DNA from: Clostridiales bacterium UBA6388
GTDB taxonomy: Bacteria > Bacillota > Clostridia > Oscillospirales > Oscillospiraceae
Length of the DNA stretch: 11,737 bases
Assembly: GCA_002437575.1 (NCBI GenBank)
Contig: DJQK01000016.1
Coordinates: 1,732 to 13,468, forward strand
Reading direction: 5' to 3'
Below are positions 7,168 to 11,737 of this stretch, piece by piece. Under the pieces are notes generated by a model. That model was given only the letters and a program-made list of their open reading frames with translations, had not been told where the DNA came from and searched no databases. A program made the translations under genes and the position numbers. Numbering within the stretch: position 1 is the stretch's first letter; every line of letters starts with the position of its first letter.

Positions 7168-7239
7168 AGTTGCAGCGCCTGCAGGCCGCTTCCAGCTTTT
7201 CCTGTTCCGACGCGTCAAAAGATACTACGAGGTGCCATT

Positions 7240-8121
7240 ATGACCTTTTATGAAACCGTTCTTCCCTCCTCCGGGCCGCGCGCACAAAATATCAGGCTCT
7301 ACCGCAACCGCGTCTCGCCGGAACATCGACCACTGATTCATCATTCCCACCCATCGCTGGAGCTGGGGCTGTTTGAAGACTTCTACGGAACCTATACCCT
7401 GCGCGACCGGGCGTACAGCATCCGCCCGGGCGACGTTTTTCTGTTCCGCAGCAACGAGGAGCATTATGTGACCAGCATCGACTCCGACCACGACCTCGAG
7501 TGCGTGGGACTTCATTTCTCACCGGAATTCATCTGGTCTCCGAGCGACGCCATCTTCGATATGCGTTATATGTATGTCTTTTCCGAGCAGAACCGCAGCT
7601 TTGAAAATCTCCTGCCGCGCGGCAGCGCCATGACCGCGCGCGTGCGCAAGCTGATCCATCTGATTGAGGCGGAGTTTCAGGAAAAAAAGCCCGAGTATCC
7701 GCTGATGATCAAGATGAATCTCATTGAAATTCTGATTCTGATCATCCGCCAATACCCCGAGCAGGACCTGGAGCAGATGAAAACGCGCCTGAGCGTCAAG
7801 CGCGACACCCTCGCGCGGCTGGAATCTGTGATGGAGTACATCAACAACCATCTCAGCGAGCCCATGAAGCTCGACGAGCTTGCCGCCATTGCGAAAATGA
7901 GTCCGTCGTATTTCTCGCAGCTTTTCAAATCCGTCAACGGCTTTTCCACCTGGGACTACATCATCTCCCGCCGCATCGATATGGCGCAGACGCTTCTGTC
8001 CAGCACGGACCAGTCGGTGCTGGATATTGCGTTCCAGTGCGGCTTCAATAACAGCACGAACTTCAACCGTGCCTTCAAAAAAATTACATCCTTCTCCCCG
8101 AAGGAATACCGCAACCGCTGA
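7240..8121 (+). CDS. AraC-family transcriptional regulator with N-terminal cupin sensor
   Basis: A 293-residue regulator. Residues about 15-95 form a cupin-like ligand domain with HHSHPSLELGLFEDFYG (34-50) and IRPGDVFLFRSNEEHYV (61-77). A helical linker follows (about 130-180). The C-terminal AraC DNA-binding domain (about 193-293) has two helix-turn-helix units: LDELAAIAKMSPSYFSQLFK (211-230) and VLDIAFQCGFNNSTNFNRAF (260-279), ending in the family pattern FSPKEYR. It is transcribed divergently from the importer operon across a long control region. This is the usual layout for a sugar-responsive activator of the neighbouring genes (inference). The ATG at 7240 has GAGGTG 5 bases upstream. The inducer is unknown. 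Confidence 0.94.
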   Translation: MTFYETVLPSSGPRAQNIRLYRNRVSPEHRPLIHHSHPSLELGLFEDFYGTYTLRDRAYSIRPGDVFLFRSNEEHYVTSIDSDHDLECVGLHFSPEFIWSPSDAIFDMRYMYVFSEQNRSFENLLPRGSAMTARVRKLIHLIEAEFQEKKPEYPLMIKMNLIEILILIIRQYPEQDLEQMKTRLSVKRDTLARLESVMEYINNHLSEPMKLDELAAIAKMSPSYFSQLFKSVNGFSTWDYIISRRIDMAQTLLSSTDQSVLDIAFQCGFNNSTNFNRAFKKITSFSPKEYRNR

Positions 8122-8124
8122 GCC

Positions 8125-8994
8125 TCAGGCTACCGTGACGCGCCAGCCGCGTTCGTCGGTCTGCCCGGGCGTGAGTGCGATCAGATCCGGTCTTTGAGAA
8201 ATGTCTTCGACCGCGCCGTATGCGCCGGGGAGCGAGCTCCACGGCTCGATGCAGACGAACGGCGCGTCGGTACTCAGTGTGTGCCAAAGTCCGAGATACG
8301 GCATACGTTCCGTCCGGATTTCCAGCGCATACGCGCCGCCCTCTGCTGCCAGGCGAACGGTATCGCCTGCATTTTGCAGAATCCGCGCGCTCTGGTCAAA
8401 CAGGCTGTGCTGCAGCCGGAGCGTGCCGTTTTCCAGCGGGAACGGTCGGGTCTCTCCGGTTCGCATACATTTGGGCGCAATCACGACCTCCTCCGGCTGT
8501 CCGGAAAACGCCGCAAAGTGCCGGTCAAACGGAACGCCTTCTCCCAGCGGCAGCGAAAAGCCCGGATGCCCGCCCACGGCAAAGTACATTGTCGCTTTCC
8601 CGCGGTTTTCCGTCCGGTAGGTCACATGGAGCGCCGCGCCCTCAAGCGCATATCGCACCGTAAAGCAGAACGAAAACGGATAGCAGGCGCGCGTTTGCGG
8701 TGTATCTGTCATGGTCAGCTCGATCGCGCCGGTTTCCTTTTTCGTGCAGGCAAATATGCTTTCTCGCGAAAAGCCGTGAAGCCCCATCGTATAGCTTTCG
8801 CCGTTTACAAGATACCGGTCCTCCCGGCACCGCCCGATCATCGGGAACAGCACCGGCGCATGCTCTGCCCAATATGCCGGATTTCCGCTCCATAGAAGCT
8901 CGTGTCCGGTTTTCGTCTGCGTCAGACGAAGAAGCTCTGCGCCCCGGTCGGATACCACGGCGCGCAGCGCGCCGGATGCAATCGTATACTCCAT
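8125..8994 (-). CDS. Aldose 1-epimerase family protein (LacX/YeaD-like)
   Basis: A 289-residue mutarotase-fold protein of the LacX-type subgroup. Recognisable parts are HELLWSGNPAYWAEHAPVLF (31-50) followed by PMIGR (51-55), GLHGFSRES (71-79), FAVGGHPGFSLPL (138-150) and CIEPWSSLPGA (248-258). H73, H143 and E250 are the likely catalytic residues by analogy with galactose mutarotases. Such enzymes speed the alpha/beta interconversion of free sugars, which would supply the anomer used by the importer or sugar dehydrogenase here (inference). Length is normal. The ATG at 8994 follows AAAGGAGG at 6 bases. The gene converges on the AraC gene with only 3 bases between stops and no visible terminator, and it diverges from the IclR gene over 72 bases. 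The true sugar is unknown. Confidence 0.92.
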   Translation of the reverse strand: MEYTIASGALRAVVSDRGAELLRLTQTKTGHELLWSGNPAYWAEHAPVLFPMIGRCREDRYLVNGESYTMGLHGFSRESIFACTKKETGAIELTMTDTPQTRACYPFSFCFTVRYALEGAALHVTYRTENRGKATMYFAVGGHPGFSLPLGEGVPFDRHFAAFSGQPEEVVIAPKCMRTGETRPFPLENGTLRLQHSLFDQSARILQNAGDTVRLAAEGGAYALEIRTERMPYLGLWHTLSTDAPFVCIEPWSSLPGAYGAVEDISQRPDLIALTPGQTDERGWRVTVA

Positions 8995-9015
8995 AAAAAT
9001 CCTCCTTTGATTTCA

Positions 9016-9054
9016 GGAATGCTTCCGTCGGCTGCGGCGGAGGTTTTCCGGAAA
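9016..9054. promoter_or_regulatory. Dyad-rich element between epimerase and IclR genes (possible operator or leader hairpin)
   Basis: The 72-base divergent gap holds GGAATGCTTCC (9016-9026, arms GGAA/TTCC) and the 10-bp palindrome TTTCCGGAAA (9045-9054). In plus-strand RNA, 9016-9030 can also pair with 9035-9049, with one U/U mismatch and three G-U pairs, just before the IclR start. GGAA/TTCC dyads are common in IclR-family operators, so autoregulation is plausible. I found no convincing -35/-10 pair here. Confidence 0.4.
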
Positions 9055-9066
9055 GGGTCCTGCCTT

Positions 9067-9837
9067 ATGATTCAGTCTGTCGACCGCGCGCTGGATATTC
9101 TGACCATCGTCGCCAACGGAAAGGGCGAGCCGGTTCCCCTGCGCCAGATTTCCGAAAAAACAGGGCTCAACAAAAGCACCTGCTTTCACCTGATCGAAAC
9201 AATGGCGGAGCGCGGCTTTCTGCGTCAGGTCTCCCAGAGCAAGGGCTATGTCCTCGGCGCCAGCACGTTCTATCTCACCCGTTACCGCACGTTCCATCAG
9301 GAGCTGCTGCAGATCAGCAATCCGATTCTGCGCTGGATCCACCGCCAGAGCGGCTACACGGCGCTGCTCGCGATCCTGGAAAATCACGAAAAATTCGTGA
9401 TCAGCTACTCCGAGCAGGACGGCGGGAAGTTCCATGAGCGCGGCGATCTGTTTCTGGGCAACATCTACGCCTCGGCAACGGGTCGGGTCCTGCTTTCGCA
9501 CATGGCGCCCGCCGCGGTCGCAGAGCTTGCCGGAAGCATCGGTCTGCCGGACGAGGGCAGCTGGCCCGGCATCGACACGCTGCCGAAGCTGCTGCAGGAG
9601 CTGGACGCGGTAGAAAAGCGCAGCTGCCTGCGCGTGGACGAAATTTCGCCCGAGGGCTTCGGAGAGAGCAAATACGCCACCTACATCACAAACCAACGTG
9701 GTGTCGGGGCAGCGATCGGTCTGTTCATCCCCCGCGTACCGGGCGACTGCGTGACGGAGCAGGAACACCGGCGCGTCATCGACATCCTGAAAAAGGGCAC
9801 GCGCGAGATCAACCACCGCCTGCGCTTTGAAGCATAG
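9067..9837 (+). CDS. IclR-family transcriptional regulator
   Basis: A 256-residue regulator. The N-terminal winged helix-turn-helix (about 2-64) reads IQSVDRALDILTIVANGKGE, then LRQISEKTGLNKSTCFHLIE (25-44) and RGFLRQV (49-55), ending GYVLG. The C-terminal effector domain has GYTALLAILENHEKFVISY (96-114), the family's ASATGRVLLSHM (135-146) and GVGAAIGLFIP (212-222). IclR proteins often control sugar-acid or aromatic catabolism (KdgR, GntR-operon-like and PcaU types). Its immediate downstream neighbour is the UxuA-type gene, a probable target (inference). I chose the ATG at 9067, where family similarity begins and an AAAGGG stands about 9 bases upstream. The frame is open from 8902, but the extra part overlaps the opposing epimerase gene and looks random. 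Confidence 0.93.
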   Translation: MIQSVDRALDILTIVANGKGEPVPLRQISEKTGLNKSTCFHLIETMAERGFLRQVSQSKGYVLGASTFYLTRYRTFHQELLQISNPILRWIHRQSGYTALLAILENHEKFVISYSEQDGGKFHERGDLFLGNIYASATGRVLLSHMAPAAVAELAGSIGLPDEGSWPGIDTLPKLLQELDAVEKRSCLRVDEISPEGFGESKYATYITNQRGVGAAIGLFIPRVPGDCVTEQEHRRVIDILKKGTREINHRLRFEA

Positions 9838-9861
9838 CCTCAGCATAGCCGGTACGGCGCA

Positions 9862-9923
9862 CCGCTGTCAAAGAATTTCAGAATATGAAAAATTTTGACG
9901 CACAGCGGCCGGACCGGTATACT
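9862..9923 (+). promoter_or_regulatory. Promoter and candidate operator of the UxuA-type gene
   Basis: TTGACG (9895-9900) and TATACT (9918-9923) each match 5 of 6 bases of the sigma-A consensus with an exact 17-base spacer. The start should fall near 9930. Two dyads surround it: CCGCTGT (9862-9868) is the reverse complement of ACAGCGG (9902-9908), which lies in the spacer, and TTTCA-GAATA-TGAAA (9876-9890) sits just upstream of the -35 box. A strong core promoter with a dyad in its spacer suggests repression. The adjacent IclR protein is the natural candidate. Confidence 0.72.
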
Positions 9924-9961
9924 CGATTGTAGCTTCGAGATCAGGAAAGGAACGCTTTGGC

Positions 9962-10924
9962 ATGATTCTGACCGACTATTTTCTGAGTGAACCCAGCCTC
10001 GCCTGGCAGCTTGCAAAGCAGGTGGGCGTGCGGCACGCAGTCGTGCGCCTGCCGGAGGACGAGGCTTTTGATATGACGGACCCGGCGCATATCCGCGCAG
10101 TTGCCGAGCGATTTAAGGCAGAAGGGCTTCGTCCGCTCGTCGTCGAGCCGATGCCCAACGGCGTCCACGACCATATTAAACGCGCAGATGCCCTGCGCGA
10201 CGCTTCGATCGAAAAGGTCCTTCAAATGATTCCGCTGCTGGCGGAGAACGGCTTTACGACCATCTGCATGAACTTCATGGCAGAAATCGGCTGGCTGCGG
10301 ACCACGTCCGTCTACCCAGAGCGCGGCGGTGCGCATGTGACGGGCTTTGACCTGCGCGACGTTTCCGTAGACCCGGCGCTCTCGATCGGCGCTGAAGCGC
10401 TCTGGGCAAATCTTCAGTATTTTCTGGACGCGGCCCTGCCGCAGGCGGAGCGTTACGGCATCCGCCTTGCCATTCACCCGGACGACCCTCCCCTCGCAAA
10501 AATCGGAAACGTCAGCCGGATTTTGATCTCGCGCGAGGCGATGCAGAAGGCAATCGACCTTCACAAGAGCGATTACTTCGGCATTACGATGTGCCAGGCA
10601 AATTTCGCAGCCATGGGAGAAGACGTCTACGAGTGCATCGAGCATTTTGGAAAACAGGGAAAAATTTTCTTCGTCCACTTCCGCGACATTGCCGGTACGA
10701 AGGAATGCTTTCACGAGACCTTCCACGACAATGGGCAGACCGACATGGCGCGCGCCATCCGCTGCTACCGGGACGTGCGCTGCACCGCGCCGATTCGCGT
10801 CGACCACGTGCCTACTATGGCAGGTGAGGAAAACGGCAGACCCGGCTATGAGACCGTTGGAAGGCTCTACGCCATCGGCTATCTGCGAGGGCTCATGGAA
10901 GCCAGCGGTTACGATCTTCTTTGA
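9962..10924 (+). CDS. UxuA-family dehydratase (mannonate dehydratase-like), short divergent form
   Basis: A 320-residue TIM-barrel protein with the UxuA motif series: NGFTTICMNFMAEIGWLRTT (96-115), RLAIHPDDPP (168-177), GNVSRILIS (182-190), GITMCQANF (207-215), KIFFVHFRDI (234-243), FHETFHDNGQTDM (250-262), VDHVPTMAG (280-288) and a C-terminal PGYETVGRLYAIGYLRGL. H172, C211, H239 and D281/H282 stand where the family binds its divalent metal and substrate (assigned by motif). UxuA converts D-mannonate to 2-keto-3-deoxygluconate. Known UxuA proteins have about 350-395 residues and usually NFMPVxDWTRT, where this one has NFMAEIGWLRT, and RPDHGR, where it has RVDHVP. It may therefore use another aldonate. 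The ATG has AAGGA about 10 bases upstream. The gene is followed by strong terminators and probably forms a single-gene unit. Confidence 0.82.
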   Translation: MILTDYFLSEPSLAWQLAKQVGVRHAVVRLPEDEAFDMTDPAHIRAVAERFKAEGLRPLVVEPMPNGVHDHIKRADALRDASIEKVLQMIPLLAENGFTTICMNFMAEIGWLRTTSVYPERGGAHVTGFDLRDVSVDPALSIGAEALWANLQYFLDAALPQAERYGIRLAIHPDDPPLAKIGNVSRILISREAMQKAIDLHKSDYFGITMCQANFAAMGEDVYECIEHFGKQGKIFFVHFRDIAGTKECFHETFHDNGQTDMARAIRCYRDVRCTAPIRVDHVPTMAGEENGRPGYETVGRLYAIGYLRGLMEASGYDLL

Positions 10925-10947
10925 TCGCTTCAGGACATTTGTTACCC

Positions 10948-10986
10948 ATATGGAAAAAGCCCGGTTCTGCCGGGCTTTTTCCATAT
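10948..10986. terminator. Bidirectional intrinsic terminator 1
   Basis: ATATGGAAAAAGCCCGG (10948-10964) pairs perfectly over 17 bp with CCGGGCTTTTTCCATAT (10970-10986) around a 5-base loop. The A5/T5 tracts lie within the stem flanking a GC core, so it should stop transcription from either side. It begins 23 bases after the UxuA-type stop. Confidence 0.92.
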
Positions 10987-10988
10987 AT

Positions 10989-11022
10989 AAAACCGCTTCG
11001 GAACAGGTCCGAAGCGGTTTTT
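10989..11022. terminator. Bidirectional intrinsic terminator 2
   Basis: AAAACCGCTTCGGA (10989-11002) pairs perfectly over 14 bp with TCCGAAGCGGTTTT (11008-11021) around loop ACAGG, with a fifth T at 11022. It ends 10 bases from the stop of the minus-strand dehydratase gene. With terminator 1 it isolates the two convergent units. Confidence 0.92.
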
Positions 11023-11032
11023 GCCGAAATGC

Positions 11033-11737
11033 TCAGCTCCAGATACGATCGTTGGAGAACTCGGTGTCCCACTCGTTCGTCGGCTCCCACCAGCCGGGGA
11101 TGCTGGGGTTGATATGCTCACGCAGTACCTCTTCATTGAGCGACTCGATGCCGAGACCGGGCGCATCCGGCACCTTGATGAAGCCATTTTCGATCAGCGG
11201 ATGCGGAAGCCCATTGACCATATCGCTCCACCAAGGCACGTCTACCGAGTGGAACTCGATGGCAAGCACGTTGTGCATCGCGGCAGCCGTCTGCACCGCA
11301 GCCATGCAGCCGATGGGAGACTCCGCCATATGAATGGCGACCGCTACGCCGTTTTCGTCGGCGATGTCACTGATCTTCTTGAGCTCCAGCGCGCCGCCGC
11401 AGGTGAGAATGTCGGGATGAATGACGCTTACGCCGCCTGCCTTGATCAGGTTCTCAAACGGCTCTTTGAGGTAAATATCCTCGCCCGTGCAGACGGGGAT
11501 GCAGGTGGAATTCTTCAAGCGCACATACTGGTCGGTGTACATCCAGGGCACCATGTCCTCCATCCACGCGAGGTTGTAGCGCTCCATGCGGCGGGCAAAG
11601 CGGATGCAGTCCTCCACGCAGACATGACCGAAGTGGTCGATGGCGAGCGGTACGTCGTAGCCGATGACGTCACGAACCTCCCTGACGTAGTTTTCAAGGT
11701 AATCCAGCCCCTTTTCCGTCAGATGAATGCCGGTGAA
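11033..11737 (-). CDS. Enolase-superfamily acid-sugar dehydratase (mandelate racemase/muconate lactonizing subgroup), C-terminal part
   Basis: The last 234 residues are present; the N-terminal capping domain and first barrel strands lie past the right edge. Counting from the edge, the metal ligands are D34 (IDHFG), E60 (WMEDMVPW) and E86 (CTGED). Their spacing of 26 and 26 residues matches mandelate racemase D195/E221/E247. D109 (HPDIL) and H136 (AIHMAESP) fall exactly where the D270/H297 catalytic dyad would be. This is the signature of the MR subgroup, whose members include galactonate, gluconate, rhamnonate and arabinonate dehydratases giving 2-keto-3-deoxy acids. The C-terminus (GFIKVPDAPGLGIE, then WWEPTNEWD) is typical of such dehydratases. 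The downstream eda-type aldolase supports an acid-sugar dehydratase role; the substrate is unknown. The reading frame is continuous to position 11737. Confidence 0.9.
   Translation of the reverse strand, partial: FTGIHLTEKGLDYLENYVREVRDVIGYDVPLAIDHFGHVCVEDCIRFARRMERYNLAWMEDMVPWMYTDQYVRLKNSTCIPVCTGEDIYLKEPFENLIKAGGVSVIHPDILTCGGALELKKISDIADENGVAVAIHMAESPIGCMAAVQTAAAMHNVLAIEFHSVDVPWWSDMVNGLPHPLIENGFIKVPDAPGLGIESLNEEVLREHINPSIPGWWEPTNEWDTEFSNDRIWS

Larger units (their letters stand above)
6745..7239. other. AT-rich divergent control region between transporter operon and AraC gene
   Basis: About 495 bases with no convincing gene. Compared with its GC-rich flanks it is markedly AT-rich. It holds candidate promoters for both directions (listed separately) and a palindrome overlapping the operon-side -10 box. 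A run of GATTT motifs lies at 6956, 6966, 6978 and 6997, three of them 10-12 bases apart. A perfect 10-bp palindrome GCCTGCAGGC (7177-7186) sits just after the expected AraC-gene transcript start. Short open frames inside it (for example 6798-6998 and 6873-7148) have no ribosome site or recognisable protein. I see no known riboswitch fold. Confidence 0.7.

Noticed and set aside
9013..9846. Minus-strand open frame of 277 codons opposite the IclR gene
   Set aside because: Antisense shadow of a clear IclR protein; no ribosome site or motif.
9941..10984. Minus-strand open frame of 347 codons opposite the UxuA-type gene
   Set aside because: It covers the promoter-proximal region and the terminator of a well-supported gene on the other strand, and has no recognisable family.
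1..11737. CRISPR array, transposon, prophage or defence system
   Set aside because: No regularly spaced repeats, transposase, integrase or nuclease genes. All genes fit carbohydrate uptake, metabolism and control.

Overview
The window looks like a carbohydrate-use locus of a GC-rich gut-type Clostridium relative (Firmicutes, perhaps Oscillospiraceae/Ruminococcaceae). I infer this from the short Gram-positive lipoprotein signal with a Thr/Glu/Ala-rich linker, strong AGGAGG-type ribosome sites, A-stem/T-stem intrinsic terminators and GC-rich third codon positions. No taxonomic marker gene is present, so this is an inference only. There are no tRNA or rRNA genes, insertion sequences or CRISPR arrays.

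Layout. Positions 1-6744 form one minus-strand operon. In order of transcription it runs: sugar-type substrate-binding lipoprotein, permease and double-NBD ATPase (a complete RbsB/RbsC/RbsA-like importer), long RraA-family protein, SDR oxidoreductase, beta-propeller lactonase, and KDPG/KHG aldolase (cut by the left edge). A roughly 495-bp AT-rich intergenic region (6745-7239) separates it from a divergent AraC-family regulator (+). A LacX/YeaD-type aldose 1-epimerase (-) converges on the AraC gene with a 3-bp gap. It diverges from an IclR-family regulator (+) over 72 bp. Next comes a UxuA-family (mannonate dehydratase-like) gene (+) behind a near-consensus promoter. Two tandem, perfectly paired bidirectional terminators follow. 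Last is the C-terminal 234 residues of an enolase-superfamily (mandelate racemase subgroup) acid-sugar dehydratase (-), cut by the right edge.

How the genes may work together (inference). The importer brings in a sugar, lactone or sugar acid, and the epimerase interconverts anomers. The SDR oxidises or reduces the sugar or sugar acid, and the lactonase opens a 1,5- or 1,4-lactone. The enolase-superfamily protein and/or the UxuA homologue dehydrate the aldonate to a 2-keto-3-deoxy acid. The KDPG-type aldolase, and possibly the RraA-like protein, then cleave it to pyruvate plus an aldehyde. This has the outline of an Entner-Doudoroff-like oxidative pathway or of hexuronate/aldonate catabolism. 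The sugar cannot be named from sequence alone, and no sugar-acid kinase is visible here.

Control appears layered. The AraC protein is the obvious regulator of the transporter operon and the IclR protein that of the dehydratase unit. Two intercistronic hairpins, after the binding-protein gene and after the RraA gene, probably set differential expression within the operon.
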